Source: Reichenbachiella faecimaris (lineage in GTDB: Bacteria; Bacteroidota; Bacteroidia; Cytophagales; Cyclobacteriaceae). Taken from it: DNA of 64,000 bases. Positions 52,161 to 62,700 of this stretch are shown here, piece by piece. The stretch lies in NCBI RefSeq assembly GCF_900176375.1, contig NZ_FWYF01000002.1, positions 842,161-906,160 on the forward strand, in the 5' to 3' direction. A model generated the notes under the pieces. That model ran no database searches. It was not told where the DNA came from and saw nothing but the letters and a program-made list of their open reading frames with translations. Made by a program: the position numbers and the translations under genes. The stretch's first letter is position 1. Each line of letters begins with the position of its first letter.

Positions 52161-53612
52161 TTAAAACTCAGCGTTTCCAGGAGTTCTTGGGAAAGGAATC
52201 ACGTCTCTGATGTTGGTCATACCTGTCACAAAGAGGATCATTCTTTCGAACCCAAGTCCATAACCACTGTGTGGAGCAGAACCAAACTTACGTGTATCCA
52301 GATACCACCAAAGTTCTTCTTTAGGCACACCCATTTCATCCATTCTTTGTTCGAGCTTATCCAGCCTTTCTTCACGCTGAGATCCACCAATGATTTCTCC
52401 AATACCTGGAAATAAAATATCCATGGCCGCTACGGTTTTGCCATCATCATTTTGACGCATGTAGAAGGCCTTGATGTCTTTTGGGTAATCAGAAAGAATC
52501 ACAGGTTTCTTGAAGTGCTTTTCTACCAAATATCTTTCGTGTTCCGACTGCAAGTCGGCACCCCAGGCATCAATAAGGTACTTGAATTTCTTCTTCTTGT
52601 TTGGCTTGGAATTTCTAAGAATATCAATGGCATCCGTATAAGTGACTCTTTCGAATTTGTTGTCAACCACAAATTTTAAACGATCGATCAGATACAACTC
52701 AGGGCGCTCACTTTCCTTCTTGTTTTTATTCTCTTCTACTTCTCTGTCATGCAAGAATTTTAGATCATCCTGACAGTTGTCCAGAGCATATTGCACCAGG
52801 TATTGAAGCATTTCTTCGGCCAAGTCTGCATTATCGTCTGCATCAAAAAAGGCCATCTCTGGCTCAATCATCCAGAATTCTGCCAAGTGTCGCGTGGTGT
52901 TCGAGTTTTCTGCTCGGAATGTAGGGCCAAAGGTATATATCTGGCCCAAGGCCATAGCAGCCAGCTCACCTTCCAACTGACCTGAAACGGTCAGATTGGT
53001 TTCCTTATCAAAGAAGTCTTGCTTATAGTCTATGGCTCCTTCTTCATTCTTGGGAAGGTTATCCATGTCCAAAGAAGTCACTCTAAACGTTTCACCAGCA
53101 CCTTCAGCATCTGATGCTGTTATTATTGGCGTGTGAATGTTCAAAAACTCTTTATCATTGAAGAACTTGTGTACCGCAAAAATCATGGCGTGACGAATTC
53201 TATAAACGGCACCAAAAGTGTTGGTTCTTGGACGTAGGTAAGCGATCTCTCTCAAAAACTCTAAAGAGTGTTTTTTTGGTTGCAATGGATATTTTTCGGG
53301 ATCGGCTTCTCCCAATATTTCCAACTCCTTTACATGCATTTCTACAGATTGACCTGAACCCTGAGAGGCTACGATATCACCTTTGGCGGCAATACAAGCA
53401 CCCGTGGTCACCAACTTGAGCAACTCCTCAGCTATCTGGTTAGGGTCTGCCACCAACTGCAAATTATTGATTGTAGAGCCGTCATTTAGGGCAATGAATG
53501 CCACATTCTTGTTTTGTCTTTTGGTTCTAACCCACCCTTTCACAAGTAGGCTAGCGCCTACTTCTGCTGTTTTTAAAACCTCTAATACCTTGGTTCGTCT
53601 TTCCGTACTCAC
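52161..53612 (-). CDS. asnS: Asparaginyl-tRNA synthetase
   Basis: 483 residues. It charges tRNA-Asn; a tRNA-Asn gene is also in the window at 8271. It is a class IIb enzyme: the N-terminal OB-fold anticodon-binding domain (about 16-105, [29 protein letters not shown]) is followed by the catalytic core. The core has motif 2 ([28 protein letters not shown]) and motif 3 ([36 protein letters not shown]). The [10 protein letters not shown] end separates it from the aspartyl enzyme. The start is GTG at 53612. The presence of AsnRS means the cell does not depend only on the transamidation route. Confidence 0.97.
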   Translation of the reverse strand: MSTERRTKVLEVLKTAEVGASLLVKGWVRTKRQNKNVAFIALNDGSTINNLQLVADPNQIAEELLKLVTTGACIAAKGDIVASQGSGQSVEMHVKELEILGEADPEKYPLQPKKHSLEFLREIAYLRPRTNTFGAVYRIRHAMIFAVHKFFNDKEFLNIHTPIITASDAEGAGETFRVTSLDMDNLPKNEEGAIDYKQDFFDKETNLTVSGQLEGELAAMALGQIYTFGPTFRAENSNTTRHLAEFWMIEPEMAFFDADDNADLAEEMLQYLVQYALDNCQDDLKFLHDREVEENKNKKESERPELYLIDRLKFVVDNKFERVTYTDAIDILRNSKPNKKKKFKYLIDAWGADLQSEHERYLVEKHFKKPVILSDYPKDIKAFYMRQNDDGKTVAAMDILFPGIGEIIGGSQREERLDKLEQRMDEMGVPKEELWWYLDTRKFGSAPHSGYGLGFERMILFVTGMTNIRDVIPFPRTPGNAEF

Positions 53613-53889
53613 GTCTCTCTGATTTTTAATTCAATAATTGCCTGATAATGAAGGCAGAGCGCAAAAAAAAAGTATTTTATGTTCCTGTGCAATTTATTTG
53701 GAGAGGGAAGTCAGAAGCATGAAGTCTGGATCATGGTTTTAGTCAACTTCCGTCTTCTATCTCCAAAATTCTGGCTGTTTCGCCAATTACTCTAATCCTA
53801 ACCATAGGCTCTGGTTGTAGTTTTTGAAACAACTATAGGTTCATATAACGAAAAATTCATTCTCTTTGCGCCAAGCAAAACAAGCAATC

Positions 53890-54885
53890 ATGAAGAAGTA
53901 CGATGTGTATGGAATAGGCAATGCCTTGGTCGATCTAGTGTTCGAAGTTGACGAAAAGTTTCTCTTGGAGCATCAAGTAGAAAAGGGATTGATGACGTTG
54001 GTGGAAGAAGACAGACAGAATGAATTGATCAGCGCAATTGACATTGACGAGAACATGATGAAGGGTGGAGGATCGGCGGCCAATACAGTAGTGGCGACCA
54101 GTCAGTTTGGTGGCAAGTGCTACTACTCATGTAAAGTGTCGAATGATGAATTTGGTCAATTCTTCCTGAAGGATTTGGCGGCAAATCAGGTCGATACCAA
54201 ACTAACTAAGGAAACGGCTCCAGAAGGCATCACAGGAAAATGTTTGGTGATGACAACACCAGATGCAGAACGTACGATGAATACTTTCCTGGGAATTACA
54301 TCAGATTTTTCTGTCCATGAGATAGATGAGGAATCGATCAAACAATCGAAATATATTTATTCTGAAGGTTATTTGGTGCCCTCACCATCTGGTCGTGAAG
54401 CCATGCTTAGAGGTATGCAAATTGCACGTGAAAATGGTGTGAAAGTGGCCTTATCTTTTTCTGATCCTAGTATGGTGAAGTTTTTCAGAACTGAAATGCA
54501 AGAAGTAGTAGGTGATGGAGTTGATTTTTTATTTTGTAATGAAGAAGAGGCCATGCTTTATACAGAAAAAGACAATTTGCTGGAGGCGAGAGAAGAACTA
54601 AAAAAGATTGCCAAACGTTTTGCAATCACTTTGGGTAAAAATGGAGCTACTATTTTTGACGGTGATACCTTCATTGATATAGAGCCCTATCAAGTAGATG
54701 CCATAGATTCTAATGGAGCAGGTGATATGTTTGCCGGAGCTTTTATGTTTGGCATTACCAACGGACATTCCTATGCTGAGGCAGGAAAATTGGCTAGTTT
54801 GGCTTCTTCCAAAGTAGTAGCCCAGTTCGGACCAAGGTTGGAAACTGCTCAGGCCAAGGAGGTGCTAAACTACCTTTTGGGATAG
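53890..54885 (+). CDS. PfkB-family sugar/adenosine kinase
   Basis: 331 residues from ATG 53890 (MKKYDVYGIGNALVDLVFEV); the earlier TTG at 53866 is not needed. PfkB signatures are GGGSAANTVVATSQFGGKCYYSCKV at the start and DSNGAGDMFAGAFMFGI near 279, whose Asp is the catalytic base. The overall order and ALDIVF-type start resemble the adenosine kinase subgroup, but sugar substrates are equally possible. Cytoplasmic. It stands alone between asnS (divergent) and the osmC-like gene. Confidence 0.9.
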   Translation: MKKYDVYGIGNALVDLVFEVDEKFLLEHQVEKGLMTLVEEDRQNELISAIDIDENMMKGGGSAANTVVATSQFGGKCYYSCKVSNDEFGQFFLKDLAANQVDTKLTKETAPEGITGKCLVMTTPDAERTMNTFLGITSDFSVHEIDEESIKQSKYIYSEGYLVPSPSGREAMLRGMQIARENGVKVALSFSDPSMVKFFRTEMQEVVGDGVDFLFCNEEEAMLYTEKDNLLEAREELKKIAKRFAITLGKNGATIFDGDTFIDIEPYQVDAIDSNGAGDMFAGAFMFGITNGHSYAEAGKLASLASSKVVAQFGPRLETAQAKEVLNYLLG

Positions 54886-54948
54886 GTGATCTTCATCATG
54901 AAAGAGAAGATTTTAATTTATTAAAACCTTTTCTTTTTTTGTTCTGAA

Positions 54949-54956
54949 TACTTTTG
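54949..54956 (+). promoter_or_regulatory. Possible -7 element upstream of the osmC-like gene
   Basis: TACTTTTG fits TAnnTTTG and lies 17 bases before the start codon. No TTTG at the proper -33 distance is seen. Confidence 0.4.
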
Positions 54957-54973
54957 ATAAAAATTAATCTAAT

Positions 54974-55381
54974 ATGACATCTTCACTTAGTTACAAAGCT
55001 GATAGCGAATTTGAAGCAACTAATCAAGTGGGCAATACAGTAGCCATTGATATGCACGCTCAAGATGAAAAAAAGGATCAATCACCTATGGATTTGATGC
55101 TTTCAGCAGTAGCGGCATGTGCAGCTGTGGACGTGGTGTCTATGATCAAAAAAAAGCGCAGAACATTTGTGGATTTGAAGGCAGAGACTACGGGTGAACG
55201 AGCGGATACTCACCCTAAAAAATTCACTAAAATCCATATCAAATATTTCATCACTTCACCTGATCTCACCGAGAAGGAGGCAGAAAAGGTGATAGACTTA
55301 GCAGTGAATAATTATTGTAGTGTGGCCTCATCTTTGGATCCAGCTATTGACTTGACTCATAGTTTTGAGATAATTAGATAG
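54974..55381 (+). CDS. OsmC/Ohr-family protein
   Basis: 135 residues, normal length. The OsmC fold is marked by SPMDLMLSAVAACAAVDVVSMIKKKR (about 37-62, with Cys49) and VNNYCSVASSLDPAIDLTHSFEI (about 112-134, with Cys116). These two cysteines are the peroxide-reducing pair of the family, so hydroperoxide reduction is likely. OsmC and Ohr are not separated here; the local sequence matches the YhfA-like subgroup. Cytoplasmic. Its stop codon lies 4 bases from that of the convergent TPR gene. Confidence 0.9.
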   Translation: MTSSLSYKADSEFEATNQVGNTVAIDMHAQDEKKDQSPMDLMLSAVAACAAVDVVSMIKKKRRTFVDLKAETTGERADTHPKKFTKIHIKYFITSPDLTEKEAEKVIDLAVNNYCSVASSLDPAIDLTHSFEIIR

Positions 55382-55384
55382 AAT

Positions 55385-57616
55385 TTACTGGAGAGGGCTG
55401 CTTACAATGTCTAAGTTTCGGTTGACTACGAAATGCACAAGCTGGTCAGATTTTGTTTCAAAATTTTCTTGAGAAAGATCAGTACTGCCCAGTACATGTA
55501 TAGAGTGTTCCCCTGATTTAAGAAAATGCGTGGTGCGATAGGGAGTGGTGGTATTCAAAAATCTTTCATTAGACCATTGGCCTGTATTATTCATTTTGAT
55601 AAGGTAAGAAGCGTATCCATCTTCTACCCTAACAAACTTGCCCGAACTATCCTGAATTCGAGAATAGTTGCCAGTAATCAGATAACCATCTTCCAGTGCT
55701 ACCACTCCTACCAAATCTCCGACTATTTCTTTTTCGTATTTCCAGAGTAGATCCCCAATCACATTATAATTAGCCAATACTATCTGATTTGATTGCGTCA
55801 GGTCTTTGGCTAGATCACGACCATTAAACCCAATCAAGAAAGTGTTGGTCTGTTCTTCGAATTCAATGATTCGAGGAAATTCATCAATAGTCAAATTTCG
55901 CACCATCATTTGGCTACCTTCTTCACTATATGCAAAGAGCGTGTTGATTTTGGCTCCACTCTCCATGTGTGTTCCGTTAAGAACAAAAGTACATCCAGCT
56001 TGACCGCCAACCATGGCAGCCAGAATTGTATGCGAGTCTGCCTTTATGCTGTCCATTTGTAAGGAAAAATCCTTGTACCAGCGTACAGAATGGTTTGGCT
56101 CCACTCTGCAAACGTAGGCAGTAATTAAACTTGATTTATCATCTAAATATATCCCACCCAGATAGGCTGATCCATCAAGATTAGTGGTTTTGTGCATGGT
56201 GATTCTTTCTGCTGGTTGGAGAGCATCTAGATTTGGCCTGCTGATATAGTTTGGGATTGATATTCTGCGATATTTTACAGTACTCTGTATAGAATCAGAG
56301 GTGTACTTGAGCTGAAGTAGCTGCCGTGTATCAGCCAAGTAGTCAGCAAATTGCTTCTGATTGGTAGTTTTTTCTGTTGAAATCATTTTCTGCAAACCAG
56401 CAGTGCCTAAATAATAGTTGTCTATAAATCCCTTATACTTTTGATATGAAAAATCAGTATTTCTGGTTTCCACATGTTGCAAAAGTGTGTCTGATTTTCG
56501 AATAGAGCTCAGCAAATAGCCATAGTGACTGATCTGACGTTCTGGTGAGATTTTCATGGTTTCAGTTGATACCTTATTGAGTTGCTCTTGTATGAGCAAT
56601 TCATGTTTTTTTTCATTGTATAAAAACAAAGGTTCAACAACAGAAATGAGATCATACTTTCTGAGCGTAAACAGAAATTCTTTGTCAACTTCTATAGGTT
56701 CTATTTTTCCATTTAATACATCTTCCTCTACTTGATTGATTTTAGCAGAGATGATCTTTTGGTTTTCTACCATCATGGTTCTGAGTGCCGTGATGTTCTG
56801 ATCGATATAGGCTTTAGTATCATCTACCCACTTGGCATAATTCCATATTGGAATTTGCTGTTGCTTGAGGAAGTTGATTTCTACTGCAAGGCCGTCTAAC
56901 TTATAGATGTTAATGGGGTCAATTTTTATTTCCTGATAATAACCAATGTCGTACCCGTTGGTTTTTTCTTTATATGCGCTGAAGTATTTTAAACTTTCGT
57001 TGTAATTCGACTTTATTTGCTCGAATTCTTCGGACATTTTATCATCATACAATAAATATAGGTCCTTGATAGATGCATGTCGACTGATGATTTTGGTGAA
57101 GATTTGGTTGGCCTTGGAATAATGGGTATAGCTCCTGGTGAAGTCATCATAGATGCCAGGCATATTGATCTCAAATGCTTCCATGTCTTGTCTGGCCATA
57201 AGTATGGCTTTTGAAATTGAATCAAGAGATACAGTGAATTTGCCTTTGTCATCATAGATGGCAAAGTTGATATATTCTTCCTTGTTCTTTTTCACCTCTT
57301 TCTCAGTGATAAATCTCTCGCAATTTTCAAAAGCGGCTTTGGCTAAAGAGATGTTGGCCATGGCTTTTTTGTACCCTGTAATCGGATCGCTTTCTTGAAA
57401 GCGTCTGTTGTAAATCAAGCCTAATTGAAGATACATGCTTGGATTTTCAGGATCTGTTTCTATTAGGTTTTCAAGATTAGCAACACCTACTCCAGGCTCA
57501 TCCTGAAGAATGCCAGGCAATAAATCTTCATATTTTAATTTCCTTTGTGCTTCAATTGTATGTAAGAAGCCTAATTGAAAAATGAATAAAAGAGAAAGTA
57601 AAAATGTCCTTTTCAT
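55385..57616 (-). CDS. Exported TPR and propeller-like protein, unknown function
   Basis: 743 residues from ATG 57616 (a TTG two codons earlier is less likely). Signal peptide MKRTFLLSLLFIFQLGFLHTIEAQ. An N-terminal TPR-like part (about 27-95, EDLLPGILQDEPGVGVANLENLIETDPENPSMYLQLGLIYN) leads into a long helical central region. From about 490 to the end are repeating beta units (LDGSAYLGGIYLDDKSSLITAYV, NQIVLANYNVIGDLLWKYEKEI, IHVLGSTDLSQENF) that look like propeller blades. No enzyme motif. It begins 7 bases after the stop of the OmpA gene and closes the CHAT cluster, so it probably shares its transcript and its envelope site. Confidence 0.75.
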   Translation of the reverse strand: MKRTFLLSLLFIFQLGFLHTIEAQRKLKYEDLLPGILQDEPGVGVANLENLIETDPENPSMYLQLGLIYNRRFQESDPITGYKKAMANISLAKAAFENCERFITEKEVKKNKEEYINFAIYDDKGKFTVSLDSISKAILMARQDMEAFEINMPGIYDDFTRSYTHYSKANQIFTKIISRHASIKDLYLLYDDKMSEEFEQIKSNYNESLKYFSAYKEKTNGYDIGYYQEIKIDPINIYKLDGLAVEINFLKQQQIPIWNYAKWVDDTKAYIDQNITALRTMMVENQKIISAKINQVEEDVLNGKIEPIEVDKEFLFTLRKYDLISVVEPLFLYNEKKHELLIQEQLNKVSTETMKISPERQISHYGYLLSSIRKSDTLLQHVETRNTDFSYQKYKGFIDNYYLGTAGLQKMISTEKTTNQKQFADYLADTRQLLQLKYTSDSIQSTVKYRRISIPNYISRPNLDALQPAERITMHKTTNLDGSAYLGGIYLDDKSSLITAYVCRVEPNHSVRWYKDFSLQMDSIKADSHTILAAMVGGQAGCTFVLNGTHMESGAKINTLFAYSEEGSQMMVRNLTIDEFPRIIEFEEQTNTFLIGFNGRDLAKDLTQSNQIVLANYNVIGDLLWKYEKEIVGDLVGVVALEDGYLITGNYSRIQDSSGKFVRVEDGYASYLIKMNNTGQWSNERFLNTTTPYRTTHFLKSGEHSIHVLGSTDLSQENFETKSDQLVHFVVNRNLDIVSSPLQ

Positions 57617-57623
57617 GGTCAAC

Positions 57624-59723
57624 TTAGATTTTCAATATTTTTAGAACGACTCTTCTATTTTTGGCACGGCCTTCGTCTGTGTCGTTCCCCACTAGAGGCT
57701 GTGCCTCTCCATACCCCACGGGGGTAAAACGCGCACCTACAATTTCGTTTTCCCTTAAAAATTCTACCACACTTTTCGCTCTTCTATCTGATAAGAGCTT
57801 GTTATAGTTGGCAGACCCCACATCGTCAGTATGAGCGGAGATTTCGACCGCCATGGTGGGATTGGCGTACATAAGCCCAACAACACGTAGCAACTCGTCA
57901 TAAGAGTTTTCAGTAAGCTGATCAGAATTGGATTCAAAAAGAATGTCTTTTAGTGTAAGATTAGTGCCGACAAGCAAAGGTTGGAGTTTCATGTCTACTG
58001 CAGCTTCTGTCAAAGTTTCGCCAGTTTCGCTGACAATACCCGTTTCTGTTACATCCAAAACCGTAGTATTGAAGGCGTATCCTTGATCACTTGTTGCTTC
58101 TATTTCATAACGATCCCCTACACGGAGCCCAACAGATTCGTTGCCTTCAACTATGATAGTCTCATCCCGATTTCTGTTTCTGATTCGAACTCTGGATCGG
58201 ACTTTGGAGTTGTTGGTAAGGTCTGCCACATTGATGGTAATTTCTTTTTTCTCTGGAATCAGTTCAATATCCTTTTCAAATGAGGGATACATCATTAAAC
58301 CAGATGCATCAAAAACAAAATACTCACTTTGAAAATGCTTTTTATCAATAATGATTTCATAAGCCTCTCCTAATGGTAGATCCAATTCAAGCTGCCCGCT
58401 GACAGGGTTACTTTCCAAATCCATAAGCATGCTGCGCTGACCTTCCACTTTTACTTTTACAGAAGCGCTAATAGGCTCAAATATTTCTATGTCATAAATA
58501 TTGAGTATCAGCTTGGCACTTTCGTGCAACTCCACATCATATTCGATTTCGCGATACTCATCCACAGCTGTTAGATCATATTGAGTGGCGTAGGTTGTAA
58601 ACCCCGCTCTCCGAAATTCTACATTATAGCTACCACCAACTGCAAGCACAAGGCTAAATTTTCCGTCCTTGGCATTGCTACTTAAAAACATCAATTCCTC
58701 AGAAGTAAATGCATCCCTAACAATAATTTCGGCTGAAAGGCCTTCATGCGTTTTTCCATTTTTCACATAACCTTGAATCACATTATTGCGAAATTGTTGG
58801 AAGCTGGGAGGAATATCCACTTCATAAATATCATTGGTATGGATGTAGTACATCTTATCACCTTGAGCTGCAATACACGGAAATTGATCATTCTCCTCAG
58901 AGTTGACGTAGCTCAATGGGACGGGTGTGGTCCAATCACCAGCATCATCCAAAAATGACTGATGGAGATCGTATTTGCCCAGGCCACCCAATCTGTTGGA
59001 TGAAAATATAAGCGTCCGGTTATCCGCCATGATTCTTGGTGCTTTTTCACAATCTTTATTGATAGGATATGGGAGCTTCGTAGGTCTAGACCATTTTCCT
59101 TCTTTGTCAATTTCAGATTTGTAAATGGCGTAGCAAGTTTGACCAGCTGTCAGATCTCTGAGTTCCTCGTCTTCAGGCCCATCATCATTTACCCGAACGA
59201 AATAAAGGGTTTTCCCATTTGAAGAAATAGAAGGGAAGCCATCAAACCCAGGCGTATTGATAGGCTCTCCAATATTAATCGGACTGGACCAGCCAAACTC
59301 TTCTCTAGTAGAATAGTATATGTCATCTGCCCCTATGCCACCAGAAAACGAGCTAAAGAAGTACATGGTGTTGCCATCAAAGCTGATATTTGGTCCTCCT
59401 ATTAGGTCGTTGTCACTGCCATAGTTGTTTACGCTGTCCACAGGAATTGGGCTTCCCCAATGTCTGTCCTTATCTAAAAGGGCTTCATACAATTTGTAAG
59501 AACCAGTTTGGTTCGACTCAAATATCATGACTTTGCCATCCGCCGAAATGGATGGCGCATATTCAATAGATTCTGTATTAATGTTTTCAACTTTTTTGCT
59601 CGTACGCTTATAGTATGCAAGCGAGTCAAAAGTGGGTGTTGAATCCACGTCCTGTCCTTGGGCTACATGAATCATTACAAGAAATGAGCAGGTAAACCAC
59701 AGCAGGGGATGCAATATTCTCAT
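57624..59723 (-). CDS. PD40 beta-propeller, carboxypeptidase-regulatory and OmpA protein (PorE-like)
   Basis: 699 residues from ATG 59723 (MRILHPLLWFTCSFLVMIHVAQGQ, signal peptide), 5 bases after the CHAT gene stop. PD40/WD40-like blades occupy about 45-320 (SPSISADGKVMIFESNQTG, PNISFDGNTMYFFSSFSGG, PSISSNGKTLYFVRVND, APRIMADNRTLIFSSNRLGG). A carboxypeptidase-regulatory-like domain follows (about 325-415). The OmpA peptidoglycan-binding domain is at the end (about 588-697: LTLKDILFESNSDQL, ISAHTDDVGSANYNKLLSDRRAKSVVEFL, GEAQPLVGNDTDEGRAKNRRV). This is the domain order of PorE of the type IX secretion system, minus the N-terminal TPR. It should link the cluster to the peptidoglycan. Confidence 0.9.
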   Translation of the reverse strand: MRILHPLLWFTCSFLVMIHVAQGQDVDSTPTFDSLAYYKRTSKKVENINTESIEYAPSISADGKVMIFESNQTGSYKLYEALLDKDRHWGSPIPVDSVNNYGSDNDLIGGPNISFDGNTMYFFSSFSGGIGADDIYYSTREEFGWSSPINIGEPINTPGFDGFPSISSNGKTLYFVRVNDDGPEDEELRDLTAGQTCYAIYKSEIDKEGKWSRPTKLPYPINKDCEKAPRIMADNRTLIFSSNRLGGLGKYDLHQSFLDDAGDWTTPVPLSYVNSEENDQFPCIAAQGDKMYYIHTNDIYEVDIPPSFQQFRNNVIQGYVKNGKTHEGLSAEIIVRDAFTSEELMFLSSNAKDGKFSLVLAVGGSYNVEFRRAGFTTYATQYDLTAVDEYREIEYDVELHESAKLILNIYDIEIFEPISASVKVKVEGQRSMLMDLESNPVSGQLELDLPLGEAYEIIIDKKHFQSEYFVFDASGLMMYPSFEKDIELIPEKKEITINVADLTNNSKVRSRVRIRNRNRDETIIVEGNESVGLRVGDRYEIEATSDQGYAFNTTVLDVTETGIVSETGETLTEAAVDMKLQPLLVGTNLTLKDILFESNSDQLTENSYDELLRVVGLMYANPTMAVEISAHTDDVGSANYNKLLSDRRAKSVVEFLRENEIVGARFTPVGYGEAQPLVGNDTDEGRAKNRRVVLKILKI

Positions 59724-59728
59724 AGCAA

Positions 59729-62700
59729 TTAATTCCCTAGTATTACAAAAGCGCCCCAATAATAGGGCTGTTTATATTCTTTTTTTAATGATTTGATAGC
59801 TTCGTGAAAGGCCTCTTTTTTGGTACTTCCATTCATCCAATGGCTATAAAATCTAGACATTAATTTCTGGGTGGTTTCGTCATTTACTTTCCAGAGGCTC
59901 ATGATGAGGTTGTCGGCACCAGCCACAATAAATGCTCGCTGAAGACCATAAACGCCCTCTCCATTTTTCACCTCTCCTAAACCTGTCTCACATGCTGACA
60001 TCACGACCAATTCCGTCTCGTCCAAATTCAGATTCATTGCCTCATAGGCCGTGAGAATGCCGTCTTCGTCGTAAGGGAGTGGTTCGCCTTTAAAGGTTTT
60101 GGATGCACCTGCAAGGAGCAATCCTGAACGGAGTAAAGGATTGAAACGAGCCTCTTGTGTTTGAATGCCTTCATTGGCATCTGCCTTAATCGTCATGTCG
60201 GACATGAAAAATCCATGGGTTGCAATATGAAGTAATTTCGGATTGTTGATATTTTTCACATTGACTTCATTGGCTTCCGCGGCTTCATATTTTTCATATT
60301 TCCAGAAATGCTGATCTAGCGTTTCTGCGATATTATTTATTTCAATCAGAGTACCTGGAAGTGCTGATATGCCCGATTCAAAGCCACGTTCTGCAGATGC
60401 AGAGGTAGCGAGCATTTCGCCAGCACCAAGTTCATAATCGGGGAAGCCAAATATAGAAGCTTTACTCGCTTGTGGTGTTTGATTGGATGTGCTGCTCTCT
60501 GTCAGCTCCTTGGTATTACTCAATAAGTCAATAGCATATTTGTCAAATACATATTCTTTTTGACCAGGGTCATAAAGGGTGTTGATATTGATCTTGTTGT
60601 AGACTCCATCTGAAGACAAATAGATTCTTTTGGTGTCAGTTAAAAATTCATCAATTGGCTCCCAATATTGTCCATACGATCTTGGATTCTCTAGTTTATA
60701 GACGATCATATTTTTGTATTGCTTGAAGTATTTGGATTCCATATTCACACCGTCCTCGACTACTACCAGTTGAGGAAACGTACCTGAAGCCCCTGAGAGA
60801 ATTAGTGCAGCATAATAGATCGAATCATTTTTAGTATTCTTTTTTATTCTCAATATTTCAATGGCTCTTTCCTTGTCTCCAAGTTTCTCTTGAACATCCG
60901 CCCAACTAATGGCTTGCTGATCGTATTCCCCTGCAAATGCTGTAGATATTTTTGAAATCTCTTTTTCCAAAGAATTAGTATTTGCCTGCATAGCAGCTAG
61001 GTCAATATTATTTCTTTCCAGTTCGTCTTTAGATAGATTAAGACTTTTTACCAGCTCTTCTTTGGATGCTTGCCACTCGTTGAACTTGGCAATGAGCGCC
61101 ACATTGCCACTGTTCATGATGGTATTTCTAATTTTGTTGCTGGCGTTCAGCAAGAGTGCTTTTGTTTGAAGTTGCAGATCATACAGATCTGCTAGCATCT
61201 GATTCATCTGGGTTTGATCTCCGCGATGATGATAGACGAACTCAACAGCAAAATCCTGATAAGCTTCAAAAACAGGCTTTATTTTAGCGTAAAAAGCACT
61301 TTTTTCTTCTTCACTGAGTGATGGAAAGTAGTTATTGATACTTTTTAAGTAAGACCTTATCGCTTTTCGGTAATCGTTTTGTGCTCCATCATAGTCCTCA
61401 GTCTTCTGTTTGACAGACGCTAACCCATAGTAAGAATAGGCTATGTCAGGATGGTTGGCATTGAGCAATTTGGAACGCAATTCTACCACTTCTTGAAATA
61501 GATTTTTGGCTTCTTCAAATTGCTCTTGTTCCTGTTTGAGCACGGCCAAATTATAAAGGGTATTGGCATAAGACGGGTGCTGCTTGCCAAAATTCTTTTC
61601 TGCGATTTCTAACGACTCAGTATATAGTTGAGATGCTTTATCATATTCCTCCAGTTCTTCCAGGATCGATGCCAGATTGTGCAAGGTCTTGGAGTACAGG
61701 GGGTGTTCTATTCCTAAAATCACTTTGTCAATTTCAAGTGCTTCCTCTAGTTGTAACTTACTTTTCTCCATTTCACCTTCCATATAATTTAGAGAGGCCA
61801 AGTTTTCCAGAGCAGAAACGTAGTCAATGTGGTTTTTCCCATAGGAGGATTTAAAAATGCTCAATGCATCCTGCAGCCTTACCCTGGCTGCTTTGGTGTT
61901 GCCCATTTTCATATATAAAAGTCCCAGCTCGTTACTGGTGTTGGCATAGTAGATATGTTCCCTGCCCAAGCTATTTTCGTGTGATTTTAGAGATTGAATA
62001 AAATACTCCTCTGCTTCCCCGAAATCTCCCATAGCTCTATTGATTACACCAAGATTGCTAAGCGTATATCCCTTGGATACGTCATCAAAATCTTTTGAAG
62101 CGGTTTTGGTCTGATGCACAGCTACTAAAATCTCCTTTGATTTGGAATATTTCCCCAGCGTAAGGTACAATACACCCAAGTTTTCGAATGATGACAGGTA
62201 AGTGGGGCTTTCTGCTCCAAAAAGCCTTTTTTTAGTTTCCATGGACTGAATCAGCATTTTTTCTGCTAGTGCAAAATCACTGTTTGCCTGTAGGAAGGCC
62301 GCATAGTTACCTAGGAAATTGACATATTCTAATTCAGCTATTTGTGACTGAGATTCATAGAATGGTGTGATTTCTTTATAAAGAGCCTCTGCTTTGGAGA
62401 GTTGATTCATACTGGTATATAGGGAGGCCAATCGAGCCTTTACATCCATGGTCTCACTTTGATGATGAAGGGCCAGTGGAAGTATTTGTTTCAATGTGTT
62501 TTCTGCTTCTGCATATTGACCCATGGCTATTTGTGCTGAAGCTTTTGATTTCAGAAGTGGGACGAGTTGTGGTGTATTGTTTCCGGCCTGAGTGATGGCT
62601 TTTTTGCTCGTATCGAGCGCATCTGCATACAAGCCTTTACCAACCTTGATTAAGGCGATTCCATTCATTGCCAGTAAGTAAGGCTTTAGTGCTGTTGTCT

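Noticed and set aside
53820-53870. Promoter of the PfkB gene (TTCTCTTTG)
   Set aside because: The TAnnTTTG match is incomplete and no TTTG lies at the required distance.
54889-54911. Weak hairpin ATCTTC/GAAGAT after the PfkB gene as a terminator
   Set aside because: A 6-bp AT-rich stem with an 11-base loop is too weak to call, although T residues follow.
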